Position numbers and translations under genes: made by a program
NCBI RefSeq assembly: GCF_021134715.1
Contig: NC_060026.1
Location: 13,755,001 to 13,819,000, forward strand
Length of the DNA stretch: 64,000 bases
Direction: 5' to 3'
From: Daphnia pulex
Lineage: Eukaryota > Arthropoda > Branchiopoda > Diplostraca > Daphniidae
Shown: piece after piece, positions 29,626-41,687 of the stretch
Layout: every line of letters begins with the position of its first letter
Numbering within the stretch: the stretch's first letter is position 1
Notes under the pieces: generated by a model
The model's input: the letters and a program-made list of their open reading frames with translations, nothing else
What the model was told of the DNA's origin: nothing
Databases searched by the model: none

Positions 29626-30366
29626 CTTATATTTCGTGTGCAACCAAAAATTTGTTGTCTACTGTTGATTATTTTGTTGCCCAATTCAACCAAATCCAAA
29701 CGTCTCATTCCAAATCGTATGGTTAAATTTGATAACCGTAGCTCGTTTGTTTTAAAAAGATAGCCGAGTACTGAATTCCCAGAAATGAATATTGCTCAAA
29801 ATGAACTGCTTCAAAGTTCAATCTAGGGTTTGGGGATCTCAGTTTTTTCTTTAATTTTTCTAACTTTTTTTCTCAATTTTTCATTTGAAGGATTACGAAA
29901 AATTGTAAAGAAACTAAAAAAAAACAACAACATACGAACAAAATAAGAAAAAAGAAATTTTGAAATCAATTCACATAATAAATTAATAATGAAACGGGTA
30001 TACCTTATACCCCATAGACGATAAAAAATATGTGGGCGCAGAAACACTTGAGACGATATTCGCTAGAATTTCATGATTTTATCGACACGGATGTCGCCGT
30101 ATAATAAGTTTGAAACTGAATACTTATATTCATCATCTTATATTGAAATCCGAAGGCAGACTTGGTTTTTCCAAGGGTCAATGTGCGCACACGAGCCCAA
30201 CGTCGAGTAGACGATACAACAGAAATGTGACTTGATATTCCCGCCGAGATTGTGTAAACAGAACATTCCGAACATACAAACACGTTCTATATATTTTCTT
30301 TTTTAAAAACCCGATACACGTACAAACAAGAAAAACAAATTGCGTGGAAGATTAGAGAAACTATAG
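29626..30366. repeat. Non-coding tandem duplication, copy 2
   Basis: Second copy of the 28676-29390 unit, in the same orientation, separated by about 235 bp of sequence rich in ttggccta and accggacta motifs. Confidence 0.85.
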
Positions 30367-32079
30367 AATATGCCACCCATTTCAAACTAAAATTAGTTTG
30401 GTATGGAAGAAAGTTTTTTTAACCTACCGAACTGCTATGATGCATTTTTTTATATAGCAGATTATTGTGCTCTACATTCTATGCGATTTCAACACCGACG
30501 TTTTTGTTGCTGTCATATATGTTATGACGGGACGTGTCTGTCATGGCAGTTTTGTTTAAATATTTAAGTTGTTTTTCATAATTTACCGATAAGTTCTTGG
30601 GTAAATTTAATGAATTTTCTTTAAAAATGATCGGCGTTATATTTTACTTTACTAACGTGTTCAAATTTGTCCTATTTTCATCATATCTTAGAGGCTACCC
30701 GAAAGGACCCATGGTCACATACCGATATACCAACAGCCGGCTTTTTCTGCTTAAATTTTCATGATGCAGGTAACAGTTGCGTGATTAAGTATTATCGAAA
30801 TGGTTCTCAATTATCGCGTGACATGTTATCTTTAGGTTCAACACAATCATCTGCCTACTATTGAAGTTGATAGATCATATCGCTAACCCTGGCATAGACA
30901 ACCTTGAGCCAGTCCAGCCTTTAAATTCTTCCATCAAAGTTCAGAAAATGTAAAATGCGTAATTTTTTATTTGTTTAATGTATCAATTCTTTTATAGGGA
31001 AAGTTAAGCAAGTTGCTCATCATCATCATGTTCATCATCGTTTTCATCTTCATCATCTCTCGACTGATCTCATCTTCTGGACAACCTAGAAAACCTCATG
31101 TATGTCACCGTATATGTAAGTTTGATTGTCATGTTATTTAATTACAATTGGTTTTGATAACTCTTTGTTCTTGATTTATCCATTTAGGTTATGACTGAGA
31201 AGATGCAACCAAAACTGCCATCAGCCTATTATAAGAAGTTCGTCGGCATCTCTACATAAACGTGGATCATCAATTGGCGATGACGAACAACCTGCATACA
31301 ACATGTTCAGCTGCGGATCATCCTTTGTTGTTGGTAATATGTTTTCGTTAGTTAACCCGTTGGCTCCCACGCCTTTGTTCCCCCATGTTTTAGCTCTGTA
31401 GCACGGGCCCGCGCTGTTCGGTCTCGTGGTTTATTTGCCGCGGGGTCGGACAGTTGCACCAGCCCCAGATTCGCCGAAAGGCCCTGTTAGGCAATGCACC
31501 ATAGGGACTTCCCCCTTGTCGATACGGTGATGGATTCTAGAGGTTGTGCATTCCATCTTCTCCTGTCACCGTGTCAGCCCGGACTTGTCAGCTAATGGCA
31601 AGTCCCACATTGGTCATATCAAAATGGCAATCAAAATTGGTGTTCTTCTTGTTGATCGAAATAGACAAAAAGAGTCTCAGACCAAGTACTGTCAGTCAGT
31701 GAGGAGGTACAACAACAACAACTCTGCCGGTGATTGGCAAAAACGCGACCTCTCTTCTCTCTCTCTTTCTCAATATTTTCCCATCTTCTTCCCCGTAACT
31801 TGTGAACACACGGCGGATCAAAACGGCCTTGATTGCTGGCCCAACTCTCTCTCTCGGATCGATCGCACCATCTATGGGCAAGCGAAAAAACGTTTGGGAA
31901 ATTTCGACTACCCGCGTTTTCAGTTTGTCTCTATCCGTTCAAATCGTTGAAAATGGCCTCAATTAAATGGCCCTGCATGCCACTCTCTCTCTCTCTGTGT
32001 CCGTCCAATTGCTCCTTTTATTTCGGCACACAGAGATCAAAGTGACGGACAAACGTCGTCTTCTTGTCCACCACTCGTC
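30367..32079. other. Non-coding stretch with GC-rich insert
   Basis: No gene supported. A short CAT-rich tract lies at about 31017-31060. From about 31364 to 31600 the sequence turns markedly more GC-rich than its surroundings, which suggests an inserted element, but I see no terminal repeats or coding motifs. Confidence 0.45.
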
Positions 32080-32220
32080 CCCTTAAAGAATTGGAAACGA
32101 ACGAGTTTATCTTCCCTTCCCCAAATTTTCGTGTCGACGTTCATTTTGCGAATTTTTGGTTCGTGTCGCCCTGAAACTCAAAGGGACGCCAAAATTTCCT
32201 CCTCCAACATGACCCGTGGT
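32080..32220 (-). pseudogene. Truncated 3' end of a C1q gene
   Basis: Closely matches the 3' end and flank of gene B (33766-33910): shared ccccaaattttcgt, tcgacgttcattttgcga, and the last coding bases tcaaagggacgcca and atttcctcctccaacatga. The match stops at about 32220, so only the final few codons of a C1q domain and its 3' flank remain. Confidence 0.8.
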
Positions 32221-33770
32221 TTACAACTGTCTCTTATTTAGTTATTTTCAACTTTTCTTTGCTTGGTATTTGTTTCTGTAAATATTTCTCGTAACTCATC
32301 TTTGAAATTTTGTATTTAGATAACCAGCATCCCGTTTAATTGGAGAAACTTCCAGTGTCGGCCGAGTTAAGGATCTCTTCGATTCCCTTTTCTTTAAATG
32401 TCCTCGTGTACGCCCATGCGAGTTTTGGTGTATTCACGAGGACTCCCTTTTATACCTATCCCGCCTGGTGGAGTCAACTTTTCAGCGGATGGATGGAGTA
32501 CCTGTGGATGGATAGTTGGATACCTGGCAGTATTTCCCTGGTTAAAAGGTAGGACAAACTCATCTCTATTCTTCCTTTTTGACAATTTTTGACAAGATGG
32601 CGTTGATTTTAAATCGTCATGTAATACGGAGTACGATTACTCCTGGGCTAGGCAGTTGGCTGAAACTTTTTTTCTTTGCCATTTTTGTTTTTCTCAGTCA
32701 GGGTTCATTTAATAGCTCACGTGAAGCACAACTGCAGATCAGGCCTTGTTTTTGTACCTCACAACTTATTTGTCTGTGGGCAGAAAAATTTGAACTTGAA
32801 ACACTTGAATCAAAGTGCAACTTGAACTATTTTTTTTTCACCAAGAAGGTCTCCTTTTGCTTTTTTTGGTTAATGCTCAACTATTAAATTTCTTGTTAAA
32901 GTTTATTTGACATTTTGTTTTGGCCGATAAATGGTTTGTGCAACTGAATATCACAAACAATATTGGACACTTAATCATTTTAATTGGCTATTTTATAATA
33001 TTATCACCGCCATCAGGTTATTTTTTACTTAATCTAATTGGTTTCCTCTGGCGAAGGCGAAGACATTTTCTCCCATATCTGAAGCGCCTATTATAAATTT
33101 GGCAATTAAAATCTGTTTTCTCCCTGTTGCGTCTACATTTTTTCAAATAGAAATTTCAAATTTGATTAGTGTATTCAGTAAGTTATTTTGCATCCACAGT
33201 AAAATTTTCGTCAAGAAATTCACATCCCTTAACGAATTGGAGTCTATTCAACTATCTTCCCCTTTCTTCTTTTTTTCCGCCGTGACTGTGAAGAGGAAAT
33301 AATTTGAACTAGTTGAAATCAAATTAAAATAGTGGAATACCTTCACTAAAGATAAACGAGATGTGTAGACGCCTCGTTTTCGTGTTGATTTCAAACGAAA
33401 TTTAAAATAACAAAATAAAATTAATTTTTATATCTGGCAATCAAAATGAGTTTTTCACGTCTCCTGCCCTTATTTTTAGAGATAGACACGCGAACTTTTC
33501 GGGACGTGTGCACAACTGAAATGCGAATTCATCAGTAAAATAATTATTTGAAAATTGTAAATGAATTAAACTCGAATGAATTTTCTCCCATTTCAAGGCC
33601 TTCCGTTTTTTGTCAATCTGGCAATTAAAATTGGTTTTTTGTTCATAACGTCTAGAGTTTTGCATATAGAATTTTGAAACTTGGTTAGTGTATTCACTAA
33701 GTGAAATTGCATCTACAATTCAATTTTGGTAAAGAAATGGCAAATCCCTTTATGAATTGAAAACGAATTA
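32221..33770. other. Repeat-rich 3' flank of C1q gene B
   Basis: Contains no supported gene. From about 33000 it carries the 3'-flank repeat shared with 25230-25620, 41220-41500 and 42000-42770 (landmarks tggcaatcaaaat, gtctagagttttgca, gaatgaattttctccca). Confidence 0.55.
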
Positions 33771-33771
33771 G

Positions 33772-33777
33772 TTTATT
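33772..33777 (-). terminator. Polyadenylation signal of C1q gene B
   Basis: AATAAA on the minus strand, about 80 bp past the gene B stop codon. Confidence 0.55.
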
Positions 33778-33857
33778 TCCCTTCCCCCTTAAAATTCCCC
33801 TCCCCAAATTTTCGTCTCGACGTTCATTTTGCGATTTCGGATGTTGAACCCAAAACC

Positions 33858-36800
33858 TCAAAGGGACGCCACAATTTCCTCCTCCAACATGAAACCCGTG
33901 TAATGGGTGTGGTGGTATTCGTTGTCAAGCAAATACGCGGATGAACCAGAATAATTAATCTGCACCCAGAGTTGATCGCCTTTTTTCAAGTTCAGTGTCG
34001 ACTGAAGGGTCAACGGACTCCATTGATCAACGGAGCCCTTCTTCTCTTGAACAAAACTCATCCCGATTAGATTCCCGTTCAAATAAAGAGAAGAATACAA
34101 ATAAATAGAAGATGATTCAAGACGCGCCACTCCCGCGAAAGAGAAAAAATAAATTCCCGGTCTCGGGGCCGTGAATTTCCCCGATGTCAAATTCATGGCA
34201 TTTCCCTCGTTCACCCGCGTCAACTCGAACGGAATCGGAGTTTCTGTTTTGTTAAATTCAGAATTTCTCTGGACGTAGAAATGGACGGGCGCCGATTTGA
34301 CGTCGGCGAATCCGATCCATTTCTGCTTGTCTGTACAAACAAAAAGATTTGGATGAACAATAACAAATAAAATTAAGGCTCGTTATACCATTTTGATTAG
34401 GATAAAAGTCACAGTAAATCATTTCCATCTTCTTCGATCCTTTTACCAAAAAGAATCCGCTCAGTTTGTGCCCCATTCGCTCCAGATCCCAACAGGAGGT
34501 TGGCATTTTACCAATGTCGACTATTTCACTCGTTCGGGCTTTCAAAAAGCAAACTTTTCTTAGGAAACTTCTCTCTTAGGAATACAAATGTTTAATTATT
34601 TAATTTTACCATTTAATTTGGTCGTCAAATCCGCAACGGCCGACTTGGTGCTGCTCAATTCCATTCTCGTTGAGGCCAAATTTGTTGTTGCAGTTTCCAA
34701 ATCATTTGAAGTTGCTGAACCAATTCGTTCGATCGTATTGAAACAAGTTTATAAATTTAAAGAAAATGAATAATACCTTTAAGTAATTTTCTCAGATTGT
34801 CTTCGGCAGTTTTTAGTTCGTAACCAAATCGTTGCGAATTCGCTGCACAAACAGAAAACTAAATTAATTTCGTTTGTTTTTCAGTCGTTGCGAGAATTGA
34901 GAAAGGTATTTAAATTGGGACCATAATTTAATTGTTCAATATAATAATGAAATAACGATTAGTTAGAAACTCTATAGATTTAATCTCTCTTCTCTCTCTC
35001 TTATGAAAACAATTTTTATTTATTTTACCTTTTAATTCGGTCGCCAAATGCGAAACGGCGGACTTGGTGCTGTTCAATTCCGTTCTCGCTGAGGCCAAAT
35101 TTGTTTTTGCAGTTTTCAAATCATTTGAGGTTGCTGAACCATTTCATTCATGTAAACAATTTCACATATTTTTAAAAGTTAATTTGTACCTCTCAGATCT
35201 CTTTTCAGTTTTTCTTCGGTGACTTTTAGATCTTGACGTAATTGGTTTGAATTCACTACACAATCAAAGAAAACAAAATTTAATTGATACAATTTTTCTC
35301 AATTTCGTTCAATATTCGTATTAACATTTACTTTTGAGCTCAGTTGAAATATTCCCGGCCGTTATTTTTGTCTCTGCCAATTCTTTTTCGGTCGCTAAAT
35401 TTATTGAAAAGGTTTTAGCTTTCAGATTTTATCTGATTTTTAATTTTAAAAAAGGTAAATACTCTTTAATTTTGAAGATAAACCATCGAGGTTTTTGGTT
35501 AAATCAGCCCTCGTTTTCACCAACTCCTTTTTAGTCTCTGTATTAATAAAAACACAATCAAATGGAATATTTTAAGGCATTAAGAGATTGTAGATTGCAA
35601 GAATAAAAATTATTTTGAATACCATTTAATTGGGAAGACAAATTATTGACGTTGGCCTTCGTTTTCTCTAACTCCTTTTTAGTCCCTGCACACAGCATTT
35701 TAAATGCAGTTTTCGCCAAATCATAGTACGGTAAATAATTCAAAATACCTTCTAATTTATTATTTGTAATAGTTAAATCGTTCTTTGCATTCCTCAGTTC
35801 GGTATTTGTCTTCACCAAGTTGTTCACAGTTGTATTTAAGAGTTCAGTAGTGGCTGAAATTCAATTACAATAATAAATTAATAATTTAATGTATTTATTT
35901 TGCAAAATTTACTTCAAAAACCTTTAAGTTCCTCCTTTAAATTGTTCCATTCGTCGGTGACAGTCAATTCTGCGTGTTCTACAAATTTGATTGGCGCCGA
36001 TAGTTCAGCGGTCGTGTAACGGACACGAACGTTGCGATCTTGAAACGATTGAGAATCACGAAATTTGCCCAAATTGATTCTGCTCAGTTGCATCGGTTTG
36101 GGCACAAATTTTTCTCCGTCCCATTGGACGTGATTTCTACTTTCTTGTAATAATTTTTCAACGTCTTCTTTTGAATTTTCGACTCGCCGTGAACTATCGG
36201 AATCGTTTGACAATTTCCCTGAAATTGTTGAACTGATTCTGTCCGCGTTAGCCCAACTGTTTGAGTCGTAATTGTGTTGGATTCTTTCTTTGTTGTCCAT
36301 TTTTCTGTCATATTCATCTGAATTTTTCTTTGCATTTTCCTTCCTCTCGTTTTGCTGATCGGTATTGTGCGTGTGACTATTATTGGTCGCAATTTTCACG
36401 TCGTCATCAGAGCCGACGCCATCGACGGTGATATCAGTGTCATCTCTGCTGGTTGTCGATTTGTCATCGCGAGTTTGATTGCGACTAAATTGTTCTTGAT
36501 GAGTTGCTTGTGATCTTCGCATTTCCTTTTCATTTGCATCTTTCGATTGATTTTCGCGACGAATTTGTTCCTCTCGTCTTTTCTCCTCGTCTTTATTACT
36601 CGAAGTTAATTTTTCTATTATTTCCGCTTGTTTCTCCGATTTTTGAAACAAGTCCGCCAATTTCTTTTGAGTTTCCTTGTCCACTTTGTTTATGATTTCA
36701 TTTAACGTTTTCGTCGTCTTGTCCGGCCGGTAATTGTCCTCAATCCAGAAAACAGAGTCCCACATTTTGTCACTTTGCTCTTTGATGGTCGTCCTGGATG

Positions 36801-37644
36801 TGACCAGCAAATCTTTTAAAATATTTAAAATTTGAGATTCCGTGTCGGGAGACCCGACCTCGGAGTCGTCAAATGTGTCCATTCGGATGTTGGTGGCCGT
36901 TTCCGCCAACATTTTCTTCTCGTCATTTGCCGTCAGAAAAATTTCTTTTTTGTCTTCAAATTTCTGTAAAAGAGTCGTGAACATTTGACCGGAAGTGACG
37001 CTGTCGATGCTGATGGTCGTCTGTTTGGTTTGCGACGTCTGCGATGACAAACTGTACAGGAGTTTGAAATGGTCAAATTGTTCGGGATCGGATCGCATTT
37101 CACTGGCGAGTTCGTCGCAGATTTTCTGGTCATAACACGACAGAGAAAGTCGCAGAGTTTTGCTCTTGTCATAGTTTGTCCAAACTGGCGATAGCGTATA
37201 ATCTGTTGCGGGTGTGTTACTGGTGAGAATGACCTTCTCCAAGGGAAGGACTCTCACTTGATTAGATTTGATATGATGACCGACGACTTCATTCAAATGT
37301 TTTACGACTTCATTCTGGACTTTGTCGTTCCACATTTCAATGCGGAATCTCATCTCTTGTTGTTTCGTCACTCTGTTCAATCTACTAACGGCACCTTTGT
37401 GGTCCAGCAGCGCCAGAGGAGAGTAGAAATATTTTTTTTCGCTGGCTGTCGTCGTTGCCTTGTGATTATTGGCGTGTTCGTAAATTTCAACGAGAAAGTT
37501 GCCGTACTCCATGGAACTTAACGTGTCAGGTGAGATTTGCAGTTTCGCCCAAGAAGAAGAACCGCCGGGGTTGTCCAATCGGCAGTTGCAGCAAACGGCA
37601 GTAAAAAATATGACGAGGATGCACTTCATCGGTGTAGTTGCCAT
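33858..37644 (-). CDS. Secreted coiled-coil protein with C-terminal C1q domain, copy B, 997 aa
   Basis: Paralog of the gene at 25638-28394. Exons in order: 37644-35922, 35853-35749, 35685-35623, 35537-35463, 35394-35332, 35255-35190, 35133-35029, 34842-34777, 34714-34610, 34538-34389, 34330-33858; all internal introns are phase 1 and the frame is open. The signal peptide ends near VCCNC. The unrecognised N-domain is highly similar to copy A but carries an extra block of about 110 very charged residues (KRREEQIRRENQSKDANEKE and onward) just before SNSWANADRISS. The coiled coil uses eight small exons instead of four, including a repeated 66 nt + 105 nt pair. The fibrinogen/collagen-like exon (MPTSCWDLERMGHKLSGFF) and C1q exon (GIYFFSFAG, HTHYTGFMLEEE) match copy A. 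Probably secreted and multimeric; function unknown. Confidence 0.9.
34777..35133 (-). repeat. Duplicated coiled-coil exon pairs within gene B
   Basis: The exons at 35133-35029 and 34714-34610 (105 nt each) are near copies (shared TSNDLxTAxTNLASxRxEL pattern). Each lies just downstream of a 66-nt exon (35255-35190; 34842-34777) containing the related NSNQLRQDLKV or NSQRFGYELKT. Gene A has only one such 105-nt exon. The pair was therefore duplicated inside gene B. Confidence 0.85.
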
Positions 37645-39429
37645 TTCCGTTCGTTTTATCGACACTTTGACGTTTAAACTGAACGGGAACTCAAGAATTA
37701 CTGGGCATTCATGCAGAAAAGTTTAACAAACTCACTCGACTGGGTTTGTGTTCGGCAGCAGTGCTTGTACAAGGTTCGCGATACAAACTTATTTATTTAT
37801 TTTTCGTGTGCGCGATTAAAGTCCAGCATCGAGTGGAAGACTACAGAAATGAAATTTAATTCCTGGCGAAATTCACATTTTTATTTTTGTTTTTTTTTTA
37901 AACTAAAACGAAACATATTTTTGTGTCTCATTCGAACTGGGTTTTTCCAGGGTTTTTCCGTTTCGGCCAATTTTAGCCACCGCCTCGAGAGTCGAAAGAT
38001 AGAAAAATAGTGTCTTTTGATAGTTCCTCCAAGGTTTTATAATCCTGCGTATAAAACAAGTTCACGATTCTTTAAAACGCAATATATAACCAATCAATTA
38101 AACAAGCTAGCAGATTAGATAAATTTCGAATGCTACACATTTAAATGTAAAATCAGTTTTTTTTTAAGTTGCCACACCAACTGATTTCTACCCGCGACCT
38201 AAAGGCGCACCCAAAGCAAGTTATAGATAATGATCTGCTACATAAAATTATTTGTTGCTTGTGAACCTATCCCGCATACCTAAATTGCTGGATCAACTAT
38301 TTTTCATATCAATTTTTTTATCAGATATTCTAAAGACATTTCAACATTTGTTTTGTTTGGCATCTCATTTCTAAATTAACAAATGAATCTGCCAGGTTAA
38401 CTTTAAAATCTCCCCTTCGTTTGCATCACTTTTCGTCGTTCATTCGGCGAATTCAAATAGAAAGCGATGCCAACTAGGAGGTAGAGACGACGAAGAGCCC
38501 CGAAAAATCGAATTTATTTCGGCCTAGATGAGTGGCGAATCGCGTGTTTAATTGGGAATTGGGAGCATTTTTTTAAATTTTATTTTTAAATGGGACTCGA
38601 CGACCAAACAAAAACTCTCATAAATATTTGGCGAATATCTAAAACATTTAAAAAACCTAAGTTTGGTATACCTTTTTTTCCCCTGGGGGGAAAAAACGAC
38701 ACGCCATATGTTTCCTTTGTCTGGCTATATTTTCGGGCCGAATTGGCGGCTATTTGATCTAATCTGACATTTGCAATATAACAGCAAATTGAATCGCCCC
38801 GTGACCCCGTCTATAGCTGGGCAATTTCCCGTTCTGCCACTATATACACTGTTTATTGTTACTGCAATTGTTATGTCCTGGTCACTTCATTTTCATTGTC
38901 GTGGGTGGCAAAACCGCCGCTGTTACTTGTCACTTTTCTTTCTAATTTGGCTAAACGAAAGTTCCTTATTAGCAAATTTCTTATAGTTGTCAATAACAGT
39001 AGAGAGCCAAGACAGGAGGAGGTCCTGTTAATGTTGTTCGTCGGCCGATATCGATTGGGTCGCCGTTCTCGTGAGAAAAGATCGTTATTACACACAACAG
39101 CCCCGTCGAATCCATTCTAGGCAAAGCCAAAGCATTTTACCTTATTGGTTTTTGACAAAAGCCCATGAAAATGTTTGGCTTAGTTGATTCCAAAGGCTTA
39201 CATGTTGTGTTTGTCGTTGTATAATGAAAAACTGGACGGCGTGTGTATAAAATACAGCGCCACAAAAATATTTATCGGCTACTGGCGGTGTGCGCAATCA
39301 AAAACCTTTGAATTGTATTGGCAAATATTCTTGAGATGTGTCAACTCCGTCACTGAAACAAGTGTCTAGAAATGGAAGTTAAATTTTAGTTATTTTGTGA
39401 ATCCATTTTAAAATCGCAATCAGCATACC
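37645..39429. other. Upstream flank of C1q gene B and spacer
   Basis: The first 230 bp resemble the upstream flank of gene A (shared aaactgaacgggaactca, and gagtggaagact in both). The remainder holds no supported gene. Confidence 0.55.
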
Positions 39430-40105
39430 GTCGTTAAATTGAGACTTACATTCAAGTCGTAAATGATTAAATTTTTCTGGGTTATCACGTATTTGATTCC
39501 TCATTCGATTGCAATCTTCCGGTGTCGGGCAGATCAAGCTAAACCTAAGTGCATTGTCATGCGGAATCCAATCATTAGTCAGTGAGAAATCAGCAGATTA
39601 TATTTTGCTGGTCAGCCTGACACTGTCGTAAGGAAGGACTTTCACTTGACTGGACTCGATCTGTTGACTGAGGGATTGTTTAAGGTGTTTGGCCACTTTA
39701 TTTCTGACTTCTTGATTCGAAGGTAAAAAAATTGACGTAGAGTTGAGGGACCGTTTCGTTGTGAATAGGAACGACATTCTTGTGCTGTAGGATAGTGATT
39801 GGCGAGTAGTAAAAGATTTTCTTATTGTTTTTAGTTATTTGACTGTCGTAAATGTTGATACAGAAGGACTCGTGCTGCACGGAGGAAATTTTAATCGGCA
39901 CCGGATTTTTCCGTTGGGACGGTGCGAAGAAGCCGATCAATTGAGGTTGAGATGGAAATAGTTACAGGAACTGGCGATTCCAATTCTGAAGAAGCAATGC
40001 CGATCAGAAAAAGAGCCATCACAACTACCAGTTGCCATGACAACGAAATGCTCATCTGTAATTGCCATTGAAATTTTCCAATCATGTCAGTTTTGATGGC
40101 AAGGA
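39430..40105 (-). pseudogene. Broken N-terminal-domain paralog of the C1q cluster
   Basis: Homologous to the N-domain of copies A and B but decayed. Aligned segments are KKIFYYSPITILQHKN (A: KKFYYSPLALLDHKS), NQEVRNKVAKHLKQSLSQQ (A: NDKVQNEVMKYLSEFLSQE) and ALRFSLICPTPEDCNRM (A: TLKLSLSCYDQKICDDL). It has a frameshift near 39910-39940, a second near 39715, and an in-frame TAA after LTSKI. A plausible signal peptide (LVVVMALFLIGIASS) remains at the 5' end. No coiled-coil or C1q exon follows. Divergence is much greater than between A and B, so this is an older copy. Confidence 0.85.
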
Positions 40106-40791
40106 TGATTATGTTAATGCTAGTTATGTAGTACATTTACAATTATTTTTTAAAATACGTATTTACTACCTTTGAAATAGAACGTCGATCTTTTGGCGTG
40201 TTTCGATGAACAGCAGCTGAAGATGTGACGGTAGAAACTGAAGGTGAAATTCCATGAAAGTTTTGTGATGCGATGGGCTCAACCGCCAAGCAGCTCATTT
40301 TTTTTTGTCTCGTTCGTGCAGAGCAAATTAATATTCACGGTCACTCACCAGCGCCTGCAAGCGCCTAAGGAAATTGAAACCTCCCAACCAAAGCCAAAAC
40401 CACGACTTATTCCTGCCCCTTGATCCACCCACCACCCATCTCCAGAAGACGGTCTGTACCAGAAATTAAATGCGTACATTATCCTTGCAAAAAACGTGAA
40501 ACAAAATTACCGCAACAAAATACTCGTAGCTTTTAAAAAATTGAAGAAAGGAAAGAAATAAAAAGACTGGGGTTTTTGCTATTTTCCAGTTTATTTACGT
40601 TTTAAAATTGGCATCGCCGCATCGCGGTTCTAAATGTTCGTCTACAAATCAAAATCAAAAATGGTGTGTCGTTAACTCGTCAAGTCGTTAAGTTAAGAAA
40701 TAGTTAGGCCACACACTGTGGGTCTGCCAACTCTGTTCACAGTTTTGTAAATTAAAGTTGAACCCATTTAATTGTTTGTTTACAATTAGAA

Positions 40792-40882
40792 GAGATTCTG
40801 GAGATTGACGTCGACGTAATAAGAGGAAGTTATTTTGGCCACCTGAGCCAACATCACCCGACATCAAAGTAAAAGACAGCAG
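40792..40882 (+). repeat. Exon-like repeat, copy 2 of 3
   Basis: Shortest copy; begins agagattctggagattgacg and ends at cagcag before gtaagaactttttgtacctg. It opens with EILEIDVDVI in the same frame as the others and then diverges. Confidence 0.6.
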
Positions 40883-41687
40883 GTAAGAACTTTTTGTACC
40901 TGTCGCAAATTTTAATTTCAATTGACAGTTGCCGACTGATTACGTGCCCCAAATTCGCATTAGCAATCGTTTCATTAAATTGAATGTAGGTCTGATGACA
41001 TTTTCTTTTCAGCGGCCGTTGCTTTTTCGTCATTTTCACACCGTGCGAATAGATAGCGCGTCTGTCCATTTCTTGCCGCGGGTGAAATTCACATTTTGCC
41101 AATTTAAACGGGAAAAATAAAGAATATTAACGAAATGCGTAGACAATCAAACCGTTTTATTCTCGTGTTGATTTTATTAAATTTCGAGCTGCGATAGGAA
41201 AACAAATTGACAAATTTTAATTTTTTGGAGGAAAATCTGGTAATCAAAATGAGTTTTTCCGCCGTTCAAGTTCAAGTCCCCCGCCGTCATTTTAAAGATA
41301 GGCAAATTTGTATTCAGCCATGAAGAAACTGTAGTGCGCGTTTAAGAAAAGATTTTCGAAAAATTCCAATCCGTAAATGGATTAAGAGGCGAATGAATTT
41401 TATCCCATTTCTAAATGTAATATGTAAATCTAAATCAAAATTGGTTTTTTACTCGTCACGTCTACATTTTTGCATATAGAAACTTATTTTATTTGAGAAT
41501 CAATTTTATTTAAGAAATGAAAAAGCATGTTTTTTTGGGGGGTTTTGCTGATTTTCGTCTGCACAAATTAAAACTGAAATTCGTTTTAAATCTCGTCAAG
41601 TTAAGAAATTGTTTGCCCACAAGTCTGCCAAAAACTCAGTTCACAGTGTTGTGTCAAAGTTGAAACCATTTATTTGATTGATTCTAG

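Noticed and set aside
30667-30864. 65-codon frame with a donor-like gtaaca
   Set aside because: No homology recognised and no partner exon found.
31017-31060. CAT-rich tract
   Set aside because: Simple-sequence repeat with no gene context and no spacer-repeat pattern of a CRISPR array.
31546-31950. 134-codon plus-strand open frame
   Set aside because: Low-complexity Ser/Leu and Asn runs, no signal or domain, no splice or promoter support.
32400-32445. Short hairpin (gtcctcgtg ... cacgaggac) in an open frame
   Set aside because: A nine-base stem with a loop of about 27 nt is expected by chance; no further support for an RNA or site.
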